Shown: positions 26,144-34,128 of the stretch, in pieces
Layout: every line of letters begins with the position of its first letter
Position numbering within the stretch: the first letter of the stretch is position 1
Source: Spirochaetae bacterium HGW-Spirochaetae-1
GTDB taxonomy: Bacteria; Spirochaetota; UBA4802; UBA5550
Direction of reading: 5' to 3'
Assembly (NCBI GenBank): GCA_002839375.1
Contig: PGXY01000008.1
Location: 62,001 to 126,000, forward strand
DNA: 64,000 nucleotides
The notes under the pieces: generated by a model
Seen by the model: only the letters and a program-made list of their open reading frames with translations
Told to the model about the DNA's origin: nothing
Database searches by the model: none
Program-made: the position numbers and the translations under genes

Positions 26144-26608
26144 ATGAGTGATAAAGATTATATCATAATTGAATCGGGAAAAGCTGTACAGCCCTTCCAT
26201 TACGCCGTGGGCATGCATGGCAGCAAATTTTTTAAAGAAATTAAAGATAACAAACGTTTCGTCGGGCTCAAATGTCCGAAGTGCGGCAAGGTTTATATTC
26301 CTCCCCGCGGTGTCTGCGGACAGTGCTTCGTGGAGATGAAGGAATGGGTTGAAGTGGGACCCGGCGGAACTATCGGTTCCTTCACCATCCTCCGTTATGC
26401 TTTTATTGATCCTGAAACGGGTCAGCAGAAGCCGGTGCCCTATGGCTACGGTTTTATCAAACTGGATGGGGCCGATACGCTGTTTCAGCACTATATCAAC
26501 ATCGAGGATGAATCAAAAATCAAGGTCGGTGCGCGTGTTGAACCCGTATTTTCAGAAGTGAGAAAAGGGACCATCAGAGACATCGAATACTTCAGGGTTG
26601 TAGACTGA
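26144..26608 (+). CDS. DUF35 Zn-ribbon/OB-fold protein
   Basis: Protein of 154 residues with Cys44, Cys47, Cys58 and Cys61 forming the Zn ribbon, followed by an OB fold that ends TIRDIEYFRVVD. The YGYGFIKLDGADTLFQHYI stretch is the typical DUF35 core. It is 9 bp after B2 and resembles the DUF35 part of the three-SCP2 fusion in the first module, where that part follows B1. The order A-B-DUF35 is thus the same in both modules. Confidence 0.88.
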   Translation: MSDKDYIIIESGKAVQPFHYAVGMHGSKFFKEIKDNKRFVGLKCPKCGKVYIPPRGVCGQCFVEMKEWVEVGPGGTIGSFTILRYAFIDPETGQQKPVPYGYGFIKLDGADTLFQHYINIEDESKIKVGARVEPVFSEVRKGTIRDIEYFRVVD

Positions 26609-26613
26609 TCGCC

Positions 26614-27507
26614 ATGTCGTCCAATGGACCAATACTGATAAATGCCTCGAGGCGTTCCCTGAAGATGGAACAATATTTTTCAGGATTCATCGCCACGGGT
26701 ACAGAGAAGGTGCGGTGTGGTTTCGGAAATGGAGACTGCCTGCTCTTTGATTTCGGACGGCGTGTTTTCGCCGCCGCCGACGGTACCGAGCGGTTTCCCT
26801 GGGCTTCCAGGGAACTGCTGGTGCGTTATCAGCATTTACTATCCGGGGGGCCGGCAGTTCCCGGTGTGGATGATCTGCGTGAGTATGTTAAAAAGATTTA
26901 TTCAGATCAGGAATACAATCACAAGACAACCTTCAGTTCGGTCTGTATTGATCGGGACGGTGATATATTAAATCTCCATATCGCCAACGGTGGCGACAGT
27001 ATGGTGATGGTCATCAACACCGAAACTAAAGCAGTCGTTTACCAGACGGTTGTTGATATGAATTTTGCGGGCCGGAGCATTATGGAAGCAGCTGTCCAGA
27101 CAATAAGCCTGTCGGATGATGTTTACAGGGTTGTACTGGCAACGGACGGTTATGCGGATCTCATCAAAGAGTTGGACCGCTCCGTTGGCGGCGCGCTGCA
27201 GGAAATATTGTTTTCAGTGCCGGTCCATGAAGTAGCCGACAGGCTTCTCAATGAACTTGATATGCTGAACGAGGGCATTGAATATGATGATGTGGGATTT
27301 GTAATATTCAATCCCTTTCATCAGCATGAATATTGTCCCATGAGTATTATATCGGGAGGAACTACTTCCAGGGAAGAGAAACTCTTTAATAAAAGCAGTA
27401 TTGGTGATGTGCCTGATGAATGGCATGAAACCGGTTACTGGCAAGAAAATGAGGAAATCATCAAAACCGCGGGAATCGGATTTTACTGGGATGGGAACCG
27501 GTCATGA
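26614..27507 (+). CDS. PP2C-like (PPM/SpoIIE-fold) protein
   Basis: Protein of 297 residues. Metal-binding regions of the PPM fold are recognisable: FAAADGTERFP (early Asp-Gly), TTFSSVCID then LHIANGGDSMVMV (usual GDSR with Ser), and VLATDGYADL. Some key Asp residues may be missing, so activity is uncertain. The C-terminal ~60 residues are specific to this protein. It is last in the catabolic operon, 5 bp after the DUF35 gene, and has only a weak ribosome site, suggesting coupled translation. Its target is unknown. Confidence 0.6.
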   Translation: MSSNGPILINASRRSLKMEQYFSGFIATGTEKVRCGFGNGDCLLFDFGRRVFAAADGTERFPWASRELLVRYQHLLSGGPAVPGVDDLREYVKKIYSDQEYNHKTTFSSVCIDRDGDILNLHIANGGDSMVMVINTETKAVVYQTVVDMNFAGRSIMEAAVQTISLSDDVYRVVLATDGYADLIKELDRSVGGALQEILFSVPVHEVADRLLNELDMLNEGIEYDDVGFVIFNPFHQHEYCPMSIISGGTTSREEKLFNKSSIGDVPDEWHETGYWQENEEIIKTAGIGFYWDGNRS

Positions 27508-27577
27508 ACAGGCAAAAGACATTAAACGTTATTGTCCCGGGAAAGCCCACTATAATAAAGGTATTTTGGAAATTTTC

Positions 27578-27623
27578 TTGACCGGAAAAGGCGCCTGAAT
27601 AGTTTGGTTGGATGTTCAGTCAA
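27578..27623. promoter_or_regulatory. Promoter and operator of the first TetR gene
   Basis: TTGACC (27578-27583) in TTTTCTTGACC, with a weak -10 (TAGTTT, 27600-27605, 16-bp spacer), followed by TTGGATGTTCAGTCAA (27608-27623). The arrangement is the same as at 12.54 and 37.67 kb, so the TetR protein probably represses itself and both other units. Confidence 0.55.
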
Positions 27624-27683
27624 TAGTTTTTATACTACATACACAAGAAACATGACTGAGAAATAAAATCAAGAGGTTTATGA

Positions 27684-28307
27684 GTGATGAACGAAAAAAG
27701 TAAGAGCGAGATAATCAATATCAGGCGCTCGCAGCTGATTAAGGCCGCCTATAGGGTACTCAGTAAGAAAGGTTACCATGATTTTACCATACGGGATATA
27801 GCCAAAGAGGCAAACCTTTCCACGGGCCTGGTTCATTATTATTTCAAAAATAAGCAGGATCTTCTTGTTTCAGTTTTGAAGGATATCAACGAAAACCTGC
27901 GCCGTTTCCTGGACAAAAGTTTTGAACAACTGGACAGCCCCGTTGAAAAGCTCAGAGTTTTTATGACTCACGCCTTTGAGCTCGCAAAGGACGAGGAGTA
28001 TTTTTCCGTAATATTTGATTTCTGGACACTGTCAAACAACAACGACCGGATGCACCGGGCTAATATGAAGCTTCTGAAGAGCTATCGCGACGAATGTCGG
28101 AGAATAATCGAAGAGGGTATCAGGCAGGGTGTGTTTAACACTATAGATGTGGAATACACAACGGCAATTATCATTTCAGTTATTCAGGGTATGATAATAC
28201 AGTACGTGATTGATAAAGGTGCCTTTGATTATGATGAATATGCTGAAAAGGTTACGAAACAGATATTTGTTCTGCTCGTGAAAAAGGACGGTAATAAAAA
28301 GAGCTGA
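27684..28307 (+). CDS. TetR-family regulator (probable master regulator of the catabolic locus)
   Basis: Protein of 207 residues. Residues ~15-62 form the TetR helix-turn-helix (FTIRDIAKEANLSTGLVHYYFKNK). The C-terminal domain is of the TetR_C_6/BetI-like type seen in fatty-acid regulators. The start may be GTG 27684 (AGAGG 7 nt upstream) or ATG 27687. The operator at 27608 upstream suggests autoregulation, and similar sites lie before the main operon and the large acyl-CoA dehydrogenase gene. The ligand is probably a pathway acyl-CoA. Confidence 0.88.
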   Translation: MMNEKSKSEIINIRRSQLIKAAYRVLSKKGYHDFTIRDIAKEANLSTGLVHYYFKNKQDLLVSVLKDINENLRRFLDKSFEQLDSPVEKLRVFMTHAFELAKDEEYFSVIFDFWTLSNNNDRMHRANMKLLKSYRDECRRIIEEGIRQGVFNTIDVEYTTAIIISVIQGMIIQYVIDKGAFDYDEYAEKVTKQIFVLLVKKDGNKKS

Positions 28308-28487
28308 AAGGTGTTTATCCGGTTCGTCCTGCAGTTACAATACTCTGTCGGCAAAGGTTGCGGTACATTCGGTATAGCAGCGAAGTTTGTGAATTAACGT
28401 GTTATCATTCGGTAAGATGCCGGATGATAATACCGGTAAAATAAAAATCAGCCTTGCTGAATTAAAAAAAATCTAAGGAGTAAAACT

Positions 28488-28922
28488 ATGGAATACGAAC
28501 TGGGTAAATCATATGATGAAATTCAGGTCGGTGATAAGGCATCATTTTCAAAAACAGTCACAGAAACTGACATTGCATTATTTGCCGCAATCACAGGGGA
28601 TTTTAATCCCATGCACATGAATGAAGAGTTTGCTAAAATGACACCCTTCAAGACCAGGATAGCTCACGGAGGAATTCCTCACAGCCTGATCGCCCCTGTA
28701 TGGGGAACAAAACTTCCCGGTCTTGGAACTGTAGCCCTGGAAATCAAAACACGGTTTAAGGCTCCTACGTATCCCGGTGATACTATCACCGCTACCACTG
28801 AAGTTGTTGAAAAGATGGAAGAACGAAAATGGATAAAAATGAAGCTCACCTGGACAAACCAGAAGGGTGAGATCGTTGGTGTCGGTGAAGGTCTTGTCAT
28901 TCCTCCACCCAAAATGAAGTAG
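28488..28922 (+). CDS. MaoC-family (R)-specific enoyl-CoA hydratase
   Basis: Single hot-dog domain of 144 residues with the hydratase-2 motif: Asp and His in ITGDFNPMHMNEEFA, then TRIAHGGIPHSLIA. Such PhaJ-like enzymes hydrate trans-2-enoyl-CoA to (R)-3-hydroxyacyl-CoA. They usually work with an (R)-specific dehydrogenase; the MFE2-type SDR at 50786 could be that partner. AAGGAG precedes the ATG. It begins a run with two acyl-CoA dehydrogenase genes, 44 bp and 13 bp apart. Confidence 0.9.
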   Translation: MEYELGKSYDEIQVGDKASFSKTVTETDIALFAAITGDFNPMHMNEEFAKMTPFKTRIAHGGIPHSLIAPVWGTKLPGLGTVALEIKTRFKAPTYPGDTITATTEVVEKMEERKWIKMKLTWTNQKGEIVGVGEGLVIPPPKMK

Positions 28923-28966
28923 CCTAAGTAGCTGAATATACCTGCAACTTAAAAAGGAGGAAACGT

Positions 28967-30118
28967 ATGGAATTCGGATTTACAGAAGAACAATTGATGT
29001 TTCGTGAAACAGTATATAAATTCGCGAAAAATGAGATCGTCGATCTTTGCGAGCAGGCGGACCTCAAGAGCGAGTTTTCATTTGAATTGTGGAAAAAACT
29101 TGGAGCGATGGGCCTGCTGGGGCTTCCCTTTCCCGAAGAGCTGGGCGGTTCAGGCGCTGATGTCGTAACCTGCTGTGTGGCCGCTGAAGCACTGGGGCAC
29201 GCCGGAGTAGACCAGGGACACTTGCTTGCCCTGGGAGCCCACACCTACCTGGGAACGGACACGCTGTACAAAAACGGTACCGATGCTCAGAGGAAAAAGT
29301 ATATTCCTAAACTGGCCAGCGGTGAATGGATATGCTGTATGGGACTTACCGAGCCGGGTTCTGGTTCTGATGCAGCTTCCATGGCAACGACAGCTGTTAA
29401 AAAAGGCAATAAATGGATCCTCAACGGATCGAAGACCTTTATCACCAATGCCCCCATATGCAATGTGTGCATTGTTTTTGCTACAGTAGATAAAAATCTC
29501 GGCAATGCAGGCATCACTGCGTTTATAGTTGAAAATACTTTCCCGGGATTTTCAACGGGTGAGCCTTTTCACAAGATGGGTGTACGTGCTTCCACGACGT
29601 CGGAAGTATTTTTTGATAATTGTGAAGTCCCTGAAGAAAACCTGTTGGGTGAAGTGGGTAAAGGATTCAGCTATACTCATGAAACACTCTCATGGGATCG
29701 CAGCGCCCTTTTGGCTCCCTTTGTGGGCGGACTGAGATACATGATGGAAGAGGCCGCGAAGTATGCCACGGAACGCGTTCAGTTCGGCAAACCTATAAAG
29801 AGTTTTCAGGCCATTCAGCACAAACTGGCCGACATCAAAGTCACCATGGAAGCGGCGAAGCTGCTGGTTTATCAGGTGGCTCACGACAAGGATACGAATA
29901 AGCCTCTCAATCATCGGCATCTTTCAACGGCCAAGGCCTTTGTGGGTGACATGGGTCTTCAGGCGGCTTCCGAGGCTATCCAAGTGTTCGGCGGTTATGG
30001 TTATATACACGACTATCCAATAGAGAGAATGCTCCGCGACGCTAAGCTGGCTCAGATAGGCGGCGGTACATCGGAGATTCAGAGATTTATCATCTCTCGA
30101 TTGCTGAGTTTCGGTTGA
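28967..30118 (+). CDS. Acyl-CoA dehydrogenase without the standard catalytic Glu
   Basis: FAD-dependent acyl-CoA dehydrogenase of 383 residues with the FAD/acyl motifs CMGLTEPGSGSDAASM and NGSKTFITNA. The C-terminal motif reads IGGGTSEIQ, so Gly366 takes the place of the Glu of the usual YEGT. At the alternative isovaleryl-CoA-dehydrogenase position it has Asp244 (LSWDRSALLA) in place of Glu. It may use Asp, or be the non-catalytic partner of the next gene, as in the alpha2-beta2 ChsE enzymes of steroid breakdown. Confidence 0.9.
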   Translation: MEFGFTEEQLMFRETVYKFAKNEIVDLCEQADLKSEFSFELWKKLGAMGLLGLPFPEELGGSGADVVTCCVAAEALGHAGVDQGHLLALGAHTYLGTDTLYKNGTDAQRKKYIPKLASGEWICCMGLTEPGSGSDAASMATTAVKKGNKWILNGSKTFITNAPICNVCIVFATVDKNLGNAGITAFIVENTFPGFSTGEPFHKMGVRASTTSEVFFDNCEVPEENLLGEVGKGFSYTHETLSWDRSALLAPFVGGLRYMMEEAAKYATERVQFGKPIKSFQAIQHKLADIKVTMEAAKLLVYQVAHDKDTNKPLNHRHLSTAKAFVGDMGLQAASEAIQVFGGYGYIHDYPIERMLRDAKLAQIGGGTSEIQRFIISRLLSFG

Positions 30119-30131
30119 TAAGGAGGCAGAT

Positions 30132-31304
30132 ATGAATTACGATTACAATGAAGAACAATGGATGATTGCCGGAAATTTTAAGAATTTCTGTCAGAAAGAA
30201 CTGGAGCCGCGGGCCCATCAGCTCGATACGGCTTCCAAAGAAGAAGTCGATGTCCTGATCAAGGAAAACATAAAAAAACTGGCCTCCATCGGATACCTGG
30301 GGATGCTCCATGAGGAAAAATACGGCGGATCAAACAATGATCTGGTCAGCCATGTGATCGCCAGTGAACAGGTTGCCAAGGCCTGCGCGTCATCTTTTCT
30401 GTCGGCCGGCGCCAGCTGCGGACTTTTCGGTATGCCTCTGAAGCTTTTCGGATCCGAGGCACAGAAGCAGAAATATCTTCCCGGGATTATCAAGGGAGAT
30501 ATTATCGGCGCATTCGGCCTCACGGAACCGGAAGCCGGTTCCGACGCCGTCTCTATTAAGACGACGGCTGTTAAAAAAGGAGATAAATGGGTCCTTAACG
30601 GATCAAAGACGTTTATCACCAACGCCACCATATGCGATGTGGCCCTTATTTTCGCCTATAATGACAAGGCGGCGGGTCCCGGCGGCGGAGTAACATGCTT
30701 TATCGTTGATAAAGGTACAAAAGGATTCAACGTGGGGAAAGCCTTTGATAAAATGGGTTTCCGTGGATCACCCACGGCTGAAATATTTCTTGAGGACTGT
30801 GAAGTTCCAGAAAGCGCCGTGCTCGGCGAGGTAGGCAAGGGATTCATCCAGGCTATGAAAACTCTGGAATATGGACGTATCGGTATGGCTACGGTGTCTC
30901 TGGGTATTGCTACTGCATGTCTTGACTATGCCAATGCCTATTCCAAGGAGCGCAAGGTTTTTGGAAAATTTCTCAACAGGTTCCAGGAAATAAGCTTCAA
31001 ACTGGCCGATATGGTCATTCTAATCGATACGGCGAGGCTTCTCATTTTCCAGGCAGCCTGGGCAAAAGAAACCGAACAGGCCGACGCGCAGATTCTGGCC
31101 TCGTGTGCAAAACTTTTTGCCAGCGAGAGCGCGGTGAAGATTTCTAATATGGCTGTACAGATATTTGGTGGATATGGATATATAAAAGAGTTCCCCGTCG
31201 AGCGGCTCTATCGTGACGCGAAACTGGGGGATATCGGGGAAGGTACCTCGGAAATTCAGCGTGTGCTGATTGCCAGGGACGTTCTCAGCAAATTTGCTTC
31301 ATAA
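30132..31304 (+). CDS. Acyl-CoA dehydrogenase
   Basis: Acyl-CoA dehydrogenase of 390 residues with FGLTEPEAGSDAVSI, NGSKTFITNA and the C-terminal IGEGTSEIQRVLIARD, in which the catalytic Glu of the EGT motif is present. It begins 13 bp after the Glu-less dehydrogenase with GGAGG before the ATG, so a heteromer with that protein is plausible. It would introduce the 2,3-double bond into an acyl-CoA and pass electrons to ETF. No ETF genes are in the window. Confidence 0.92.
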   Translation: MNYDYNEEQWMIAGNFKNFCQKELEPRAHQLDTASKEEVDVLIKENIKKLASIGYLGMLHEEKYGGSNNDLVSHVIASEQVAKACASSFLSAGASCGLFGMPLKLFGSEAQKQKYLPGIIKGDIIGAFGLTEPEAGSDAVSIKTTAVKKGDKWVLNGSKTFITNATICDVALIFAYNDKAAGPGGGVTCFIVDKGTKGFNVGKAFDKMGFRGSPTAEIFLEDCEVPESAVLGEVGKGFIQAMKTLEYGRIGMATVSLGIATACLDYANAYSKERKVFGKFLNRFQEISFKLADMVILIDTARLLIFQAAWAKETEQADAQILASCAKLFASESAVKISNMAVQIFGGYGYIKEFPVERLYRDAKLGDIGEGTSEIQRVLIARDVLSKFAS

Positions 31305-31327
31305 CCTTTTGTGTAAATCTTAATTAG

Positions 31328-31435
31328 ACATTGGGGATGTCCCTGGAGATTTTTAAAAGTCAGGTGAAATCGTTGAACCCCGTTTTTCCAGGGAGAAGAC
31401 ATTTTTTGCTTGCATCTGAGGGGCAGCCCCAATGT
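31328..31435 (+). other. Structured leader or terminator before the nitronate-monooxygenase-like gene
   Basis: ACATTGGGG (31328-31336) pairs perfectly with CCCCAATGT (31427-31435), and inside it CCCTGG (31341-31346) with CCAGGG (31388-31393). A short local hairpin GGGGCAGCCCC (31420-31430) competes with the outer stem and is followed by a T-rich stretch. The next gene has no ribosome site. This looks like a regulated leader or read-through terminator; no known riboswitch class is recognised. Confidence 0.4.
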
Positions 31436-31446
31436 AATTTTTTATT

Positions 31447-32406
31447 ATGCTACAAACACGACTGTGCCACATATTCAATATACAATACCCTATAATCCTG
31501 GGCGGGATGGCCTTTGCTGGAGATTACCGTCTTGCCGCCGCTGTCAGCGAAGCCGGAGGGCTCGGCGTTATCGCCTCGGGCAACCTTGCTATTGATGAGC
31601 TTGCGGAACAAATAACAGCATACAGAAAAAAAACGGATAAGCCTCTGGGTGTTAACTGTTTTATTAAAGATACGGAGTGCCGGGAAAAGGCGGACCTGGC
31701 GTGCCGCATGGGCGTCAGCGCTATTTTTACCGGCATCGGCAATCCCGCTCCGGTAATGGAGTTTGGGAAAAAGGCGGGAATACCGGTTATTCCCACGGTT
31801 GCCACGGTTCGGCACGCCCTTGCTGCCATTGAAGCGGGTTCGGGGATCATTGTTGCTGAAGGGCAGGAGGGGGGCGGTCATATCGGCCGAATCGGAACAC
31901 TGCCCCTTATTTCACAGGTCAGGAAGGCTGTAGGTGACCGGGTCCCCATTATCGCCGCGGGAGGAATCGGCGACGGTTCGCAGATGATTGCATGCCTGGT
32001 GCTGGGCGCCACGGGAATCATGATGGGAACACGTTTTCTTACTGCACTGGAATGCCCCATTCATGACAATGTAAAAGAAGCGCTTATTCGCTCCGGTGTA
32101 GATGATACTACGGTGACCGGGCAGTTTACGGGTCTTCCCATGCGATGCCTCAAAAATCAATTTACAAGCGAGTATCAGAAGAAGGAAAAGGCAGTTCCCA
32201 GCTATGAGATGCTCATGTTCGGCAAGGGAAAGATCCGCGAGGGTCTTATGGGCGGCGACGTGAGCAATGGGTCGCTGCCGGCGGGGCAGGTGATCGGTCA
32301 GCTGGAAAAGATACAGAGCGCCGGAGAGATTATCAGGTCGATTGTCGCTGAGGCTGAAGATATCAGTCGTAAAATAACGGAAAATGCCGGGTTCAAAAAC
32401 TGGTAA
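31447..32406 (+). CDS. Nitronate-monooxygenase/FabK/IpdC-family flavoprotein
   Basis: TIM-barrel FMN enzyme of 319 residues. The N-terminus (TRLCHIFNIQYPIILGGMA) matches the family start, so ATG 31447 is kept although there is no ribosome site. FMN/phosphate regions are visible in AEGQEGGGHIGRIGTLPL and IIAAGGIGDGSQM, with the catalytic His in GGGH. The family includes nitronate monooxygenases, FabK enoyl reductases and IpdC (ScdK), an NAD(P)H-dependent enzyme of steroid C/D-ring breakdown. In this locus the IpdC role is the more attractive. Confidence 0.85.
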   Translation: MLQTRLCHIFNIQYPIILGGMAFAGDYRLAAAVSEAGGLGVIASGNLAIDELAEQITAYRKKTDKPLGVNCFIKDTECREKADLACRMGVSAIFTGIGNPAPVMEFGKKAGIPVIPTVATVRHALAAIEAGSGIIVAEGQEGGGHIGRIGTLPLISQVRKAVGDRVPIIAAGGIGDGSQMIACLVLGATGIMMGTRFLTALECPIHDNVKEALIRSGVDDTTVTGQFTGLPMRCLKNQFTSEYQKKEKAVPSYEMLMFGKGKIREGLMGGDVSNGSLPAGQVIGQLEKIQSAGEIIRSIVAEAEDISRKITENAGFKNW

Positions 32407-32414
32407 GACGGTAA

Positions 32415-32615
32415 ATGCAGATAATCGATGGTAAAATATGCCAGGAGTGCGGCAAGGTTGAGTCTGCCGTTATCTGCGACGGCTGTGGTAAGATTTTGTG
32501 CGTCGAGTGTCGTACCTATGATATATGGTGCTATGGCTGCGGCCATGGCGACACAAAAGCCTTCTGTAAAAAATGTCATAATGATCCTGAAATCAATGTC
32601 TGGCGTCTCGCATGA
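32415..32615 (+). CDS. Small Cys-rich (five CxxC) zinc-finger protein
   Basis: Protein of 66 residues beginning 8 bp after the flavoprotein stop. It has ten cysteines in five CxxC pairs (9/12, 21/24, 29/32, 39/42, 51/54) plus His44 and His55. The spacing fits cross-braced or treble-clef zinc fingers. No family is recognised. The dense Cys pattern and tight coupling to the upstream gene support a real protein. It could be an adaptor or regulatory subunit. Confidence 0.6.
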   Translation: MQIIDGKICQECGKVESAVICDGCGKILCVECRTYDIWCYGCGHGDTKAFCKKCHNDPEINVWRLA

Positions 32616-32770
32616 ACTTCCATTCGCTTCCAGCGGTCCCTGTTATTAATCCTCTGTATCCCTGATGAGTATCTCCATCTCTCCCGGCTGGTCGCAGAAC
32701 CAGGAGGTGCAATCCGGGTGGTATCTCCCGCAATATGCATCCCCTGGTCAGCGTATGAGGTTTCTGCCGG

Positions 32771-34066
32771 TTATACCTTCACAGTATCGAGATGTTTAGC
32801 CAGACGTTTGCCCAGTGACGCAGCGGTCCATACCACGGGGAGTCCCAGTGACGATGGGAATACACTGGCATCACAACAGTACAGGTTCTTGATGCTTGTT
32901 TCCAGGTTTGTATCCACAACGTCTCCTATCCTGCAAGTTGAAGAGGGGTGAGCCCCCGATGGTTTGAGCGCCAGAATACTGCTTTCATCGGCACCGGCCT
33001 TCACGAGTATTTTCTTGATAATCCCCACACCCTTATCGAGTTTTTTCTGATCCGCAACAGTAACGGGTTTGGAAAATCTGTTACCCTTGTAAAGCTCTCC
33101 CACGGTTTCGTCACGTATCTTGACCATGATACCCGTGTATTTCCAGAAATCAAAGAAACGGGGAAGATACTTCGGTCCCATCATGCCCATGATCACCAGG
33201 AACTGTGACCAGTTGGGGAAAACGGGCACGATAGCTATCCCGTCCGATTCATAATGCTCCAGGGTGCCTACTGACATGGGAGTTGCCTTTGATGTACTCA
33301 TTCCCGGCACAATGCCGCCTACGAACTGGAGCCAGTCACAGCAGAATCCCCTGCCTGCCTCTTCAATACCGGCCCTGCGCAGGATATGGGCATTGCTGAC
33401 ACCCGAGGACAATACCACGATCTTGCCACGGTACGTGACGGGTTTTCCAAAACTTGTTCCCCTGACTCCCGTGACTTTTCCATTTTCCACGATAACTTCT
33501 TTAATGTTTGTATGCAGCTTCAGTATGGCTCCATTGGCAATGGCTTCATCTCCATAGGTTCTCGCCGTGAATTTCGCGCCGGTTTTGCATCCAAGCATGC
33601 AGTTTCCACTTCCGGAGCATTTATCACAGTCGATAAACTTTTCCATCTTGCCCCAGTTATATCCCAGATCGTTGGCAACCTCGATCAGCCGAAGGTTTTC
33701 TTTGCCTACCAGATGGTCGGGCTGAACCTGGATCTTCATGTCAACACGTGCTTCTGCCGTCTCTTTTGTAAGGTCAATGCCCACCGCGTCAAACACGGTC
33801 TTAGGCGGGGGGGCAGCGCAGCCCGCTGAAAGATTAGAAAGCCCTCCGTAGTTGTCTCCTACAGTCACAACATATTTTTCCTCACTTCTCAGCAGCCCGA
33901 AATTTTTTAATATGAAAGCCATGGTGAGAGTGTTCCCCATCATTTCGGTTCTTCCGCCTTTTTCGAGGATGAGCACCTTCTTTCCGCGCCGGGTCATCTC
34001 CCGGGCTACCGTGGTCCCTCCAATGCCGGAACCGACAACGATGACGTCAAATTCTTGATTCTTCAT
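32771..34066 (-). CDS. GMC-type FAD oxidoreductase (cholesterol-oxidase-like)
   Basis: The ATG at 34066 follows AAGGAGA by 5 nt, giving 431 residues; the longer frame is not used. FAD binding is by VGSGIGGTTVAREM and LILEKGG. A Cys-rich stretch CDKCSGSGNCMLGC lies near residue 165, and the C-terminal motif GAHPSSTCRIG carries the probable catalytic His. The group includes cholesterol-oxidase-like alcohol dehydrogenases. It follows the ferredoxin gene by 62 bp on the same strand, which suggests electrons leave to ferredoxin, not to oxygen. Confidence 0.87.
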   Translation of the reverse strand: MKNQEFDVIVVGSGIGGTTVAREMTRRGKKVLILEKGGRTEMMGNTLTMAFILKNFGLLRSEEKYVVTVGDNYGGLSNLSAGCAAPPPKTVFDAVGIDLTKETAEARVDMKIQVQPDHLVGKENLRLIEVANDLGYNWGKMEKFIDCDKCSGSGNCMLGCKTGAKFTARTYGDEAIANGAILKLHTNIKEVIVENGKVTGVRGTSFGKPVTYRGKIVVLSSGVSNAHILRRAGIEEAGRGFCCDWLQFVGGIVPGMSTSKATPMSVGTLEHYESDGIAIVPVFPNWSQFLVIMGMMGPKYLPRFFDFWKYTGIMVKIRDETVGELYKGNRFSKPVTVADQKKLDKGVGIIKKILVKAGADESSILALKPSGAHPSSTCRIGDVVDTNLETSIKNLYCCDASVFPSSLGLPVVWTAASLGKRLAKHLDTVKV

Positions 34067-34128
34067 AAAAGTCTCCTTTTCGGTAATGCTGCATTGCCGA
34101 TTTTGATTAAACAAGATATTTGGAATTT

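Noticed and set aside
25751-26491. Antisense 246-residue frame over B2 and DUF35
   Set aside because: Spans two well-supported genes on the other strand.
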